Source: Thelonectria olida (Eukaryota; Ascomycota; Sordariomycetes; Hypocreales; Nectriaceae). Taken from it: DNA of 64,000 bases. A program made the position numbers and the translations under genes. This document shows positions 12,951-24,315 of the stretch, one piece after another. Under the pieces are notes generated by a model. The model made no database searches. It saw nothing but the letters and a program-made list of their open reading frames with translations, and was not told the DNA's origin. Every line of letters starts with the position of its first letter. Position 1 is the stretch's first letter. The stretch lies in assembly GCA_020736575.1 (NCBI GenBank), contig JAGPYM010000003.1:1860001-1924000 (forward strand), read 5' to 3'.

Positions 12951-13695
12951 AGCTGCATCGGCTGAGAGGTTTCCCTCGATGTTGAATTGCGGGGGACGAG
13001 ATATAGATCAACCGCTATGACCGGGGCGGGGATTATCAACTTCGACTTTAATCGGAATGAGAGTCATGGACGAATGAGATGAGAAAAGTGGAATTATACG
13101 TCGATATGGACAGGAGAGAAGAGACTGTGGAGTTGTATCAGCATTGAGATGATCATCTTACACACACATCTTGAGCCACATACCACGATGGATGACCCAA
13201 GGACGAGCGAGCGGGTGTATATACGGAGGAAGGGACCGCTCATGAGTTGAAGTCAGTGTGGCCCACGATCGTCAAATGGGTGATGCGGGCCAATCCATGA
13301 CCGAGACCGACGGGCCTGTTGGTCTTGATGTTCCAATTGCGAATTTTGTTGGATCTCGTCTTAGCGATTCCGATGCCAGGACTTTGACTCGGTCAGCTAT
13401 TGTCGCCCCTCCAGCCTGGGGGAAACCATGTTCAAGACTAGGATCACGTGCGACGCTACTGCCGAATCAGAGACTTCCAGTCAGCAGGTGGGTCCCGAAA
13501 CCAACAACCAGCACCCCAATTCTTCTCATGTTCTATCAAAGGTACCGCAGACTCCAGTCTCTCGTCAATGTGTAACAGCAATCAAAGTCATCTCCCAAGA
13601 ATTATGCGCCTACTGTCTTCGATCTCACAAAATTGCGCTCTGCCACACGAACCGCCAACCCCATAGGAGTCAGGTATCACCCAGACTCGAGCAGC
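12951..13695. promoter_or_regulatory. Promoter of the LSD1-like gene and 3' flank of vps33
   Basis: Both neighbours are on the minus strand. The stretch holds the LSD1-like promoter and leader and the vps33 terminator. Short open frames on the plus strand look random. Nothing specific was recognised. Confidence 0.45.
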
Positions 13696-15853
13696 TCAGG
13701 CCGCCGGGGCAGGCTTATGCTCCTTCGCGAACGACTCTTTCACGATCGCCGCGTCCATCATCCTATTCCCGCTAATGATTGATGTCGTACAGATGACGAT
13801 GTTTCTTCTGCCTGCGATATCCGGGTTAGATCAAGTCATCTTATCGAGTCGACCTGTAACAACTTACCTTCCTCTTGCTTCGCGATGAATCTCAGGGCAG
13901 CGATCTCGGTGAAGGTGATGCCACCAACAAACACAACAAAGACAGTCTGCTTGTTACCGTTTCCAGACAAGAGCGCCCTGGCCTTGACCGCCTTGTCCTC
14001 GCCCTTTTGATGCTCATAGAACGTTTGGCCGCGAACATGCTTTACGGCCTCGTCGAAACCATGCCATCCTTGTGTCCCCGCGCCAGCCTGAGCTCCGGCA
14101 GTACCGCCACCCTTCGTAACTGACAGTAGATATTGCTTCTGGAGAATGCATTGAACGAGACGTATCGATAATGGGGCGTAGCCGCTGTACACGTAGGAGA
14201 TGTCGTTTGGGTCGTCCTCTTGGACCTCGTCTACAATCAGGCGCAGTTGCTTGCGGAGGTAAGTGTAGTTGGTTTTGGTACCGGTTTGTCCAGCGCCAGC
14301 TGCCATGGGAATCATCCCTGCTAGAGGGGAAGACCTTGACAAAAACAGTTGGAGTTTCTCTAGGTTGTTGAGCGTCAATAGGTGCTGATATCCGTACCCC
14401 TCGAGAATCAACCGTCTGAACTGGTCAAACTCCTTCGGTTTTATCCCACCCGACACGCAAGAGTAGATGCAGAGGAGCCTCAAGGTCTCACGAATCGGGG
14501 CATCTCGGGCAATCAACTCCTCAATGCCCTCAATCTGAGATGATGGGTCAGCACCCGCGGCCAGATTTTGTTGAACCCCCAGTAATCCCTTGAACAAGTC
14601 CGTTCGCGTGTGCTTAATGATTTCCTCGGCCAGACCTGTGTGTACCCTGGCGCTCTGTTGTTCCTGCTGATAACCAGGCAATTGACTGACAAAGTCCTTG
14701 AGCTCCGCAATCGTCTTGGTTTTATGCTGGGTCTCGTAATCGCTCTGTACTTTTTGTAGCCGTCTGGCGACTTTATTAAGCAGACTGCCAACTATCGCAA
14801 AGTTGGTGTCTCTGAGTTGGTCGTAAAGCTTGTCGGTCGAGTCCAATTGGATCGTTCTCTGTCGGCTTTGCGACGTTGTTGCGGATGATTGGGCGGGGGC
14901 ACCAACGACAGTCGTGTCAACCTTGGTTTGGTTGTTTTGGATCTCAAAGACCTCGTCGATGAGACCCTCGTAGGTGAGCTGAGTAAGTAGGGGAGTTACA
15001 AAATCGACCTCGCGATCAATTATGATGACACTCTCGTTTGTCGTACTTGGTGAAAGCCCGACTTTGCTGGATTCGGTAGCGTCTTCGCCTGCGAGAAGCT
15101 CTTGTCGCATACGGGTGAGGAGGTCCGCTACTCGCTTCGCGTTGTCGCCTTTGCCAATCACTTTGGGAAACAGGCCATGGTTCTGTTGAATCTCCATCAA
15201 CGCCTTTGCCAATAGGAAGTTTGGCGTCACGTCTTTGGAGAGATACAAGTCCTGGAAGGACTCATGCAGCTCAAGAGAAAGGACATCCTTTTCGAGGGGG
15301 AAGAATGATAACGGAAGTTCGGAAATGTTGACATCTCCGAGCACGCCAGCTTCTTCGAGGATTTGGTCGGATACGAGGGTACGTCGCGGCACCCAAAAGA
15401 TGTGGAATTCGTGAGGAGCCTGGCTCTCGCGCTGCACACGTTTGATCTGGGCTGTGAAAACCGGTTAGAGCGCAGTTGATTGCGATGAGTCGAGGTTGCA
15501 CACCTGCTATGGTCTCGGCATGACGACCGCATTCACCCCGCGCCATGAAGACGACATTGCGCTGGCTCGTATCGACATTGTTGTTCTCAAGGATGAAGAA
15601 CTTGTCGACTCCGTACTCTTGAAGAACAGCGACTTTGACGATGGTACCAATAGGGCCGACCAAGCTTCGATCAAGCACGACGTTCTTTTTACCGCGGACC
15701 TGAGGGATCATGAAGCGATTAGTGAGCTGCCTGGGGAGCTCCGCGGGGTTGGCAGAGTGAGGGAGCCTTACGTACACCCTCGAGCAGGTAGAGCAAGTCT
15801 TTTCGAGCCTTGTTGCGGACCTGCTCAGTGCTGAATTCTGTGCGAGGAGCCAT
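13696..15853 (-). CDS. vps33: Vps33, Sec1/Munc18 subunit of HOPS/CORVET tethers
   Basis: Four exons (15853-15776, 15699-15504, 15451-13868, 13811-13696) encode 657 residues. The N-terminus has LLEGVRGKKNVVLDRSLVGPIG, the Vps33 form of the Sec1/Munc18 domain 1 opening, followed by FILENNNVD. The middle has ESVIIIDREVDFVTPLLTQLTYEGLIDE, the hallmark of the superfamily. Near the end comes FVVFVGGITFTEIAALRF, and the last exon supplies RRNIVICTTSIISG. Vps33 binds SNARE bundles within the HOPS and CORVET complexes to drive endosome and vacuole fusion. The length matches fungal Vps33 (about 650-690). It was chosen over Vps45 and Sly1 because of the KGKK...GP-G opening. Confidence 0.93.
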
Positions 15854-16564
15854 GGTGGCTCGGCGCAAGCTCAAGGCGAGAGGAGGATGGGAGCGTTGTC
15901 GGAAGGTGGTGAAATGATGGGCCTGAACAAGTTGTTTGGTTGGTTCCATGTGCTGGCGGTGAAGCTCTGGCGGGGCGGACCTCAGCGCACCCGCTGAAGG
16001 ATGCCGCCGCCTAATCGACGTCATCCTGTTCCATTGGGCCCAGCCTCACAGGTGCAAAAACATGACAGACAGCATTATCCGCATTTGCTCACGGGCAGAT
16101 GATGCGACCTGCATGGCTGGACCGACCTTGTGTGAATCTTGGATCAAAATGGAAAGAGTGACGGGATTTCTGGCAAATTGTCGTCCGTCTGTTGTTTGTC
16201 ATGATAACTCCCGTCCGTATTGATGCCATGTCAGTCATCTCTCTCCACTTTGGTTGCATGTGACATGATCATATGATGGCTTTGATGGTGTTTGAATTTA
16301 TTACATACTGCATCAAGCTACCAAAGTCAAGACCATCCCATCAAGAGTGGGCGGTGAAAGTCGCTGAATCCATCTGTTGTGGAAACATGATATGCGTGAA
16401 CGCTTGGTCCTAGTTGTTATATCGAATTCGTAAATGCCCTCGCCAAAGTAATATCCTGTCCATCCCTAACAACGCCAAAAAAAAAAAGGACTAGAAATTT
16501 TTGCAAAATCTTTGAGTATGTGGCTCGTGAATAGTTGTTCAGCAGCCTAATAGCACTGGGGCTG
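15854..16564. other. vps33 promoter and E2 gene 3' flank
   Basis: These 711 bp separate two minus-strand genes. They should contain the vps33 promoter and the terminator of the downstream ubiquitin-conjugating enzyme. No gene or RNA was seen. Confidence 0.5.
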
Positions 16565-17175
16565 CTATACGGTATTGTCGTGGTAGAGGAACTCGATGTC
16601 GCGAGGTCGCAGCCTGTTGCCTCTCACAAAGTCCTCGTCACCGGGGGGCCGTTCGTTCTTGTCGTTGCTCGTTAGCATGCTTTGGATGCTCATGCACACG
16701 CTGGAGACGCTTTGAACAGGGCTCCAGCCTTGTTGGCCGAGCAGGTCGAGGCAAATGATGCCGTTGGAGTAGATGTGGGGGTGCATGGGGATGGGGCGAT
16801 CGGGCTTCTTGTCGAAGGTGACCTCGGGCGGTTCTGAGGGGCATCATTGTCAGCTGGTGGAGATGGAATACGAAATCAATCCCGAGAGTAACGCACCGAT
16901 GGGATACATCTTAGGGAAGTGGAACTTGAGTCGGTAAACGTGCCCTTGGTAGAGAGGGTTGCTATCCAGGACTCGGATGTCGAGAAACCAATCGCCAGCG
17001 ACGTTATCCTCGCGATCCAGTAGCTCGATACCTGGAGGCATGCTCTCCTTCTTCATCTGCGGGATGCCACACGAAATCAGCCCAACCATCCTTCAATCAT
17101 CAGGGCTCCAGAAGCATGCAAGCATACCTTAACAAGCTCCTTGAGCAGCCGTCTATCCCGCGTCGCTCCAGCCAT
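16565..17175 (-). CDS. ubc16: UBE2W/Ubc16-type ubiquitin-conjugating enzyme
   Basis: Three exons (17175-17128, 17056-16897, 16833-16565) encode 158 residues, the size of a bare UBC fold. The active site reads HPHIYSNGIICLDLL, with catalytic C97. The HPH in place of the usual HPN, the SPVQSVSSVCMSIQSML segment and the tail FLYHDNTV are features of UBE2W, the E2 that attaches ubiquitin to disordered protein N-termini. S. pombe Ubc16 is the likely relative. The N-terminal helix RDRRLLKELVKMKK is the expected E1/E3-binding surface. The introns are short with clean GT-AG ends and matching phases. Assignment to the UBC family is secure; the UBE2W subclass is inferred from motif details. Confidence 0.93.
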
Positions 17176-17575
17176 CTTCCCCGCTTAGTGTTTCGATTAG
17201 CCCTTCCGTGGCCGTCTTCCGACTATCTCTCGAATTCTCTTTAGGAATGCCAATACTGTGCAGTGTCGTGTAGTAGTGACGAAGGGTCGTTGGTGTAGGA
17301 TGCAAGTTTGTTGTGGCTGTGGCCGAGGAGGAGAAGGTTGAGGCCTAAGACCTGGAAGGTTCAAGGACCGGGCGTTTGTCGGGCAGGTGGAGGGGCCGAA
17401 TCGTGGCCGCGCTTCCATTTTCCGACCATGGCAAGCTGACAAAAGGCAGTGTGGGTTACTAGGTGACTAAAGAATATTCAGCATTCCATTTGCATTGGGT
17501 AAAATATTGCGATGCATTAAGTTATTATGTCCTTGTTGTTCCTTACAACTATAACTAACCCTTATAACTTAGGTA
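17176..17575. promoter_or_regulatory. Leader and promoter of the E2 gene
   Basis: The sequence next to the start codon is ordinary in composition. It becomes steadily AT-rich from about 17460 outward, running into the low-complexity patch. No gene was seen. Confidence 0.4.
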
Positions 17576-17750
17576 CCTTAAAAATATTATATTAATTAAG
17601 GTATAAGTACTTTTTAAAGTTTATACTTACTATAAAAAAACTTAAAATAAGTTTTATTTATAATAATAATATAATATTATTAAAATTTTAAATTTTAAAT
17701 TAAATTTATAAATTTTATATAATATTTAAGTATTAAAGAAAAATAACTAG
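17576..17750. repeat. Extreme AT-rich, TA-rich patch (RIP-like)
   Basis: Almost every base is A or T, with strings such as AATATTATATTAATTAAGG and repeated TTTAAATTTTAAATT blocks. This composition is unlike any neighbouring intergenic DNA. In ascomycetes such patches are often the remains of repeats mutated by repeat-induced point mutation (C:G to T:A). No repeat homology can be read at this divergence, so the origin is an inference. Confidence 0.55.
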
Positions 17751-18344
17751 AGCCCCTTGTTATAAACTAACCTAGCTGTAAGGTAATGCAACTCTTATAT
17801 CTATCCAAGTGTAAGGACCTCAGCATACCTTCGCCGGCCTTTAGCTGCAGCGACGATACGTGCGGTAATAAGGTCACGTGTAAAGGGGACTAGCACCTTA
17901 AGTACCGCGCCGAGCAATTGGTAACTGCTTGGCAAGTTGAAGTCTTGACAAAAAATGGAAGCTACCTCCATCTATGCCTGATCTCACCCTGGTTGACACC
18001 AACCTTACACCAAGTAAAGGAAAAGCTTAGTATAAGGAGCTGAGCCCGTGGCTCCTTGTAGGCCGGTGTGTGGTGCAGTTATCACTAAGTGAGATAACTG
18101 GTTGATATTTTTGGCCTTACGGCTGGATTGGTCTATTGACGGGCGAGTCACACCACGCTAACCCTTACAGCAACCTACCTTACCTAGGGAAAGCAAATAC
18201 TCACTCACCCATATGCATCCGTGTGAACAGGTTGTTACATGCGTTGGGAACTGCATGACAAGCTGTGCTCGCTTGCCTAGCGGTGTAGGTTGAGGCGTCG
18301 AAAGTGCCGCCGCTAGTTGTGTTATCATGTGCTACAGCAGCGTG
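17751..18344. other. Degenerate intergenic DNA downstream of the orphan gene
   Basis: There is no gene-like frame. A short TACCTTACCTAGGG motif occurs at 18177-18190, and short A-rich and T-rich stretches suggest old decayed sequence. Nothing firm can be assigned. Confidence 0.35.
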
Positions 18345-18928
18345 CTATAGCATAGCGAGGCTATCATTGCGTTCATAAGAGGCAGCCTCAGCTTTCGGTG
18401 GTAGCTCTGAATCCTGCGATAAACTGGCCGATTCCACGCTGCCTTGGCGTATTGGAAGTTCCTGAATTGGTATTTGCATAACAGACAGCTGTTGTGAGTT
18501 CAGCCGGCCGGTTAATGCTGCCTGACGCAGGTACCTGATGAAGGCATCCCTCTCGTGAGCCCGCAATGTGCAAAGGTCACGAGCAAAATCGTAGTATAGC
18601 TTTGTATTGTTGTTACAACTAAGACCTTGCTCCTGGAGAGAACCGACAATAAGGGTAAAGGCCTGTCCCTCTACCGGCATATGCTTCTCTAGCCTAGTGC
18701 CTTATCAGACGGAAGCGCCCAGCAGAGGTACGAAGGACTTACGTAGAGTGAGCGATAGAATGAGGCAAGGGCAACCTATGCACTAAATCCACCTAGCGCT
18801 ATAGCGACATGTTTGAGTCGCTTACCTGCCGGCCCCCAGACTTTGCAGTCTCGAGTCACTTCCGGGTAGGTCAAACGAAACCGCTCGCTGATATAGGTCT
18901 CAAGGGGGTCTTTGTTCCACGAGCCCAT
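18345..18928 (-). CDS. Orphan three-exon hypothetical protein
   Basis: A model with exons 18928-18826, 18775-18743 and 18688-18345 keeps one frame across two GT-AG introns of 50 and 54 bp and gives 159 residues. The N-terminus reads YISERFRLTYPEVTRD. The third exon has a helical, charged section (YYDFARDLCTLRAHERDA, then FIRYLRQAALTGRL). I do not recognise the family. The 33-nt middle exon is the weak point: in its other frame it reads FYRSLY, which looks more protein-like, so a frameshift in a decaying copy is possible. It sits beside the AT-rich patch, which fits a lineage-specific or mobile-associated gene. No catalytic motif was seen. Confidence 0.45.
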
Positions 18929-19230
18929 GAAATTTTATCTTAATTCTTTCCGCAACTGATAAAGCTAAACAAGATTGGCCTGCCTTATTGCAGAATTCAT
19001 TAGCAATAGCGTACTAGGCGTTTTGCGCAGGGCTTTATATAGGTAGGTAGGTTGGCAGGTAGCCATGTACCAAGCAATTGCACCTACCAAAGCCAGTGCC
19101 CATCTATCTAGGCCATGTGTATCAAGCAATCCCAAACTTCAACCACTCCATCTTCTCTGCGTACCCTGGATACATATCTTACCCAGGCACGCCACCACCG
19201 CTATGATAGTTGGTAGACCTCGTCCGCCCC
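18929..19230. other. Intergenic region with AGGTAGG repeats
   Basis: These 302 bp lie between the orphan gene start and the permease stop. A run of AGGTAGGTAGG followed by AGGTAG lies at 19041-19062. Nothing else was recognised. Confidence 0.4.
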
Positions 19231-21244
19231 TCAATTGTCCGAGTCACTGGTCCTGCGCTCACTGCGAATCTTTGAATCCCCGCCCTTGTTTTCACCTGCC
19301 CCTTCAATTGCACCAGACCCAGACGCCCCGTTGGCTTCAGCAATCACCGTGGCCTCCTCTTCCTCAGCCAGCATTTCCAGATCAGGATGTTTCTTCTTCC
19401 ACCGCCTTATGTACCACGCACCAAACATGAGAATCGACCACATGCAGACCTCGAAGACTGTGGCTGCTGGATATCCATGTGGAAAACGCGGTGCCTGCAC
19501 TGTGGGAAACGTGAACAGAGGAACCCAGATTTGGCAGCAAAACCCCAGAGTCATCATGGACGAAATGATGAGACCTCGCTCTCCGTAATTATCCTTGAGC
19601 GTCGAGTTGAGCCACGAATACTTGATCATCTGTCAGAGGTCTGAAAAAGGTAGCCAAGTAGCACCCAGAGCGCCGACTTACAAGAATAGGCGACGCCATG
19701 CCCGAAAATCCGCCAAAATAGAAGGCGACAAATTTAAGCCCATCGGGGACTGTCCAGATCGACAAAACGATGCACGCAAAGAGGACGAAAGACTGAAATG
19801 ACCAGATTAGCATGTCAGAACTGCCAGCTCCTGAGATGCATCCTTACAGCTTGAAATGTCCACAACCCTCGGAGACTGAGACATCCCGCCAGTGTTGTCC
19901 CTAGCCATGACGATAGCGCTCTGAGGAGATCAATGAATGTTGGTAGGATGTTGACCAGTTCGATAGAGTAGCTTGATGAACGGAGCCAAAGGGCCATGTA
20001 CCCAGTCCAATAGGTAGCCTGGCATAGGAATCTGCGACAGTCAGGATCAGGATATCCCTCGACCTTGCCCGAGTTTGCTTACATGTAGCATGGTACACAA
20101 ATCCACCACATCGGCCGAGAGAGAGTATACTTGAACGTCTTCCAAGTGATCCCTTCTTTCTCAATCGTCGGCATGCGTTTGACGGCAAGGGCGTGTTCCG
20201 CCTCGGTAAAGTACCATCGTTTTGGAGAAATCGGTAGGCCTGGCCAAAAGGCGAAGCCAATGAATGAGATGGGCAGTGTAATAATTCCTTGGACAATAAA
20301 GAGCCACCGCCAGCCTGCGCGTCCATATACTCCATTCAGGTTACGATAGGCCGCTGCCTGCAAATAGCCCGAGAACATGGAACCTAGCGAGTTTCCCATG
20401 AACCACACGCCAGCACGTTTGAATAGCTCTTCATTCTTGTACCAGCTTCCAACTATTACCAGTGCGTCAGTATCGTCGAGACGGCTCGGATAATGGGTGA
20501 CTAACGAATGAGATGTGTGCCGCCGAAAGAGGACGCCTCTAGGAAACCTGTGAGAGCGCGCAAGATGTAAAGATGCCAGCTGTATTTGATCTCAGACTGA
20601 CAAAATGCAACGATTGACCATGTTATTTGTAAACTCGGGAGTAGGAATGCGGCACTAGTTGAAGAGTTAGTGAATCCTCGCCTCGAAATGACGTGAGCTA
20701 ACGTACACTTTGGCCTTTGTTTGGAGAGTCATCAACGGGATCTGGCCAATGACATATGCCGTGTTGTCTATGAAACGTTAGCGAACTTGAGTCGACGGCC
20801 ATCGAAGTGACTGTGTAGTTGTCCAGTTACCAAACGTACAAGAGACGACGAAGTAATTGAGTTGGTTGCCATAGGCATTGAGGTCTTCGCGCATGCCCGA
20901 TACGTATGCATTGGTGATATTCTGTTGTCCTAAGAACTATGCCAGGTCAGCTAGGCTTCGACTTCCATCGCCACTCCTCTTACACGGCAAAAAACTAGTC
21001 AAATCCATGTCAGTCTAGGACTCTCAAGGGTTGAGGGCCGCGTGGCTTACAGCTAAGGCAGCCAAATACGAGAATGGCTAGGTCAAGTTTTCTGAGAAGC
21101 TTTCTCTCTGGAGCTGGATAGTGGGCGGCTTCAAGACATTAGTAATTCGATCGACACAGGAAAGGAAGACTTACGGTACCAGTCAAAGACTGACACAACA
21201 ACCGCGCCCACCTTGTTCTTCTTGAGGACTTCAATAGCGCCCAT
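19231..21244 (-). CDS. Dal5/Liz1-family anion:cation symporter (MFS permease)
   Basis: Ten exons give 509 residues: 21244-21175, 21128-21051, 20994-20984, 20936-20840, 20767-20707, 20654-20506, 20452-20083, 20031-19848, 19792-19682 and 19629-19231. About twelve membrane segments are visible. Family marks include QQNITNAYVSGM after helix 1, YVIGQIPLM in helix 2, FGGTHLI-LGSWY between helices 4 and 5, and the closing segment NYGERGLIISSMMTLGF with APRFPHGYPAATVFE. These match fungal Dal5-type permeases, especially the Liz1/Fen2 pantothenate branch. The substrate is probably an organic acid or vitamin anion, but it cannot be fixed. The third exon is only 11 nt; it is required to rebuild the helix-1 boundary in frame. 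The gene is divergent from a 2-oxoglutarate oxygenase. Confidence 0.9.
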
Positions 21245-21946
21245 CCTGTCTCACATTCAGCCACATCAAATGCGAGAACAGAACACAACCCATCCTGATA
21301 GGATATATAAAGTCTTCTGCATAGTGATCTTCATCAATGTCGCCCTTTTTGACAAGCCTCTATCCATGGCCAAGGGTTTGCTATGCTTGACTTGGATGAT
21401 AATGAAACGCTCAAGCGGGATGCATTCTCCTCGTCATTGTTTCGGAGATTGCGTGCGATTGGGTCGACTCACAGACAGGCGACAAAAAAGACGCCTATAC
21501 AACGGCTAACACGATGTAACAGCTTCATCCCACAAGATGGCTTCGGAGACTGTATTGTGTTCCCCGAGAGTGGGATGCCGAGGACATAGATTTCCTAGAT
21601 TGGCAATAGAAGCCCTACCACGAGGAATTGCGCCATCCGGCTTCAAATTGAGCTGCGTCGATCATGGAATCCTTATTATTCCCGAGCCAAACATGGTGGG
21701 ATTCGCAAACCATTGGCGGGGGAATATGTGGGGGAAGTGATCACGACATCAGATAAAGATGACTACACGAACTGCCATTGGTGTTGACGGTGCACCTAAG
21801 TATTACGGGTAGGTTTGGCTTAGGTTGTCTCGAAAGCAAAGCGGAGGAGTTGGAGGCTTGGACAAACTATTTATTAGCTTGAAATCATCTTGAGTCTGAT
21901 ATCTCGTAGTTGATGTAGATGTCAAAGCCAAAGCTCTAGCCACAAG
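21245..21946. promoter_or_regulatory. Divergent promoter between the permease and the 2OG oxygenase
   Basis: The 702-bp region separates two start codons pointing away from each other and presumably controls both genes. A motif pair CACCTAAGTATT and GGCTTAGGT occurs near 21793-21825. No binding site can be named. Confidence 0.5.
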
Positions 21947-23262
21947 ATGCCTTCCGCTATCCCCTTGCACCAGTATACCCACGTCCCAGAGACGAAAGAG
22001 AATCTCGACTGGGCTGATCGTAAGTTGAACCGCAGACTTGACCGCCTTACTCTACCTACATATGGGGTGACTAACAGGGTTCCCCAGTCGCTACTATTGA
22101 TCTCTCCAAGTATGGTACCCCAGAGGGCAACAGGGAGTTGGCAGATACTCTGATTGAGGCCGTCCGTACGAAGGGTTTCTTTTACGTCATCAACTTTGGC
22201 ATTTCCCAAGAAGCCGTCGATAGGCAATTTTCTCTTGGACAGGCCTTCTATGAACTTCCTCTCGACGAGAAATTGAAATACGTCCCTGACCTCGAAAATG
22301 GAGACTACAACGGATATCGACCCGGCGGTCGACGAGTGTTGAGTGGAGGTGTGCCGGAGAAGACTGAGGTGTGGAATATGGCAAGTGAGTAAATCTTGGG
22401 AGGAATCCCATATAAAAATACTGACATCTTGTAGCCAAGGATGGTCACATCACTCAACCTGTACCGCAGCTCGTCAAAGAGAACCTCGGAGAGATTGAAG
22501 GTTTTGCAAAAGTAAGCGTTTGTCATGCACTTTGAGTATTCTTTTATCTGACATATAACAGAGCCTTCACGACAAGGTCCTCGATCCGTTGAACCATCTC
22601 ATCGCCCTTGCTCTGGAGCTTCCCGAGGACTACTTCGTCAACCTGCACAAGTGGGAAACTCACGACGAGTCTCACTTGAGATACATGAAGTACTCCAAGT
22701 TCTCAAAGGAGGAGGCTGACAAACTGGAGGATGGGCTATGGTCTCATGGTCATACTGACCTAGGAACCATTACGCTATTGTTCAGACAACCAGTATCCGG
22801 GCTCCAGATCCGGGACCCGAGCGGACATTGGAAGTGGGCTAAGCCTCTCGACGGGAGCTTAACTGTCAATACTTGCGATGCTTTGAGTTTCCTCACTGGA
22901 GGATATATCAAGTCGACCATCCACCGTGTAAGCAAGCCCGGCCGTTCCGCACATGACAGAACGAATACTAACACCCCTCGCAGGTTTCGTTGCCTCCCAA
23001 GGACCAGCGTCACGTCGACCGTCTGGGACTGCTCTACTTTGCGCGTCCACAGAACGACCTTGTCCTGAAGACTGTTGACTCCCCGGTCCTCAAGCGAGAG
23101 GGTTTCGTGAAGAACGAATTTGAGGAGGGCGGCCACCCCGTGCCGAATATGGGCGAGTTCACCAAGCTGAAGCAGACTTGGCAGCAGCAGAAGGTCAAGA
23201 GCCATCGTGCCACAGACGGGCAGGAGATTCTTCCTGGCTTCAAGGGCCAGTATCACAACTGA
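21947..23262 (+). CDS. 2-oxoglutarate/Fe(II)-dependent oxygenase (isopenicillin N synthase-like)
   Basis: Five exons (21947-22019, 22088-22384, 22435-22511, 22562-22927, 22984-23262) give 363 residues. The N-terminal DIOX_N-type region has TLIEAVRTKGFFYVINFGIS. The iron ligands read H213-x-D215 (in HTDLGTITLLF) and H270 (in STIHRV), and R284 in DRLGLLYFARP is the expected 2-oxoglutarate anchor. Such enzymes hydroxylate, desaturate or cyclise small molecules with release of CO2 and succinate. The substrate is unknown. The divergent permease suggests uptake or export of a related compound, but this rests only on position. All introns are short and phase-matched, and the length is typical. Confidence 0.92.
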
Positions 23263-23887
23263 TAGGTCACTTGTGTTGTAGTATGTCTTGATATTTGGAG
23301 TAAAAGAATGAAAGGAACTATCTTTTTGAGCTGTTTCATTCCGGACGGTCTAGCAGTTCAATGATCAGTACACTTCTCGTGAGATGATTGCAAGGATTCG
23401 CAAATAAGTCAGGTTTGATCGAGTGACATCTCTCGAGCATACGGAGAGGTGACAATAGGGCTCAAACATGAAGAGTACGGTATCTCACCAGGTAGCCGTA
23501 GCAGTTTTCCCAGAAACATCGCCCCTACGTCAAAAGTTTCCCTGGCATCCTGCTCCCCATCTACCTTGGGTACTTAAGGAACTGGCCAATGCTGAGCAGG
23601 TACGTGATGGAAGCCCAAGCTAGTTCCAGCGAAACTCTGTGTGATCTCCTCCCCGAGAGACGCAGTGTAGATATAATTCTATCCAATGTCTATCTACCTA
23701 GGTATGTAGGTAAGCCCAAACCCATTGACGGACACTAAATTGTCTTTCATTGAGGACATACAGCCATCTTATTGCTTCCTTCAAGACAATGCCTCCATCG
23801 GGTCTGAGACGTGAGTTCCCAGAGATAGCTACAGAGTGAATGTATGTATATGCCAACAGCTGATCAACTTTCAACAATCCTACAACA
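23263..23887. other. Intergenic region
   Basis: This is the 3' flank of the oxygenase gene and the upstream region of the tRNA gene. An ACCTAGGTATGTAGGTA motif lies at 23697-23713. No gene was seen. Confidence 0.45.
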
Positions 23888-23978
23888 GGTCCAATGGTCT
23901 AGTGGTATGACGCAACCTTCACAGCAGTCAAATGCTCAAGTTCGGTTTAGGTCCCGGGTTCGAACCCCGGTTGGACCT
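23888..23978 (+). tRNA. tRNA-Val(CAC) with 19-nt intron
   Basis: The acceptor stem GGTCCAA (23888-23894) pairs fully with TTGGACC (23971-23977). The D stem GTC/GAC encloses TAGTGGTAT. The T arm CCGGG-TTCGAAC-CCCGG is perfect. The anticodon loop is TTCACA with anticodon CAC at 23920-23922. A 19-nt intron follows position 37 (23924-23942), which is the canonical place. Removing it leaves a 72-nt tRNA plus CCA. The anticodon stem CAACC/GGTTT has a C-T mismatch at its first pair (27-43). A TTTT pol III terminator follows at 23982-23985. The intron ends could shift by one base, but the anticodon would stay CAC. Confidence 0.85.
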
Positions 23979-24315
23979 TCTCTTTTGCCTTTCAAAGCAA
24001 TTTTCTTTTTATTTGTTCTCTCTTCATTTTCTTCTCCCTCCCATATCTACTACTTTCTTTCATTTTCTTTTTCCAATTGTGTTCAGGTAACGCATCCTCT
24101 CAATGGCACCCACCCAGAACCCAGACAACGTCAATCAAGGTCTCCTCGGCTAGGGACATGTAAGTGACGGCTAGCAGACTCATCAGTTCTCAATATGTAG
24201 CGCGAATGTTTGAAGACATAAGGAAATATTCAATTCATACTACATTCTAGGCGTACAGATGGTATCATTCAGACAAAGAAAATAAAGAAAAGGCATTATG
24301 CTAACGATTGTCAAA
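23979..24315. other. Short convergent intergenic region
   Basis: It holds the tRNA terminator, a T-rich stretch (23995-24075) and the 3' flank of the flotillin gene. No gene was seen. Confidence 0.45.
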
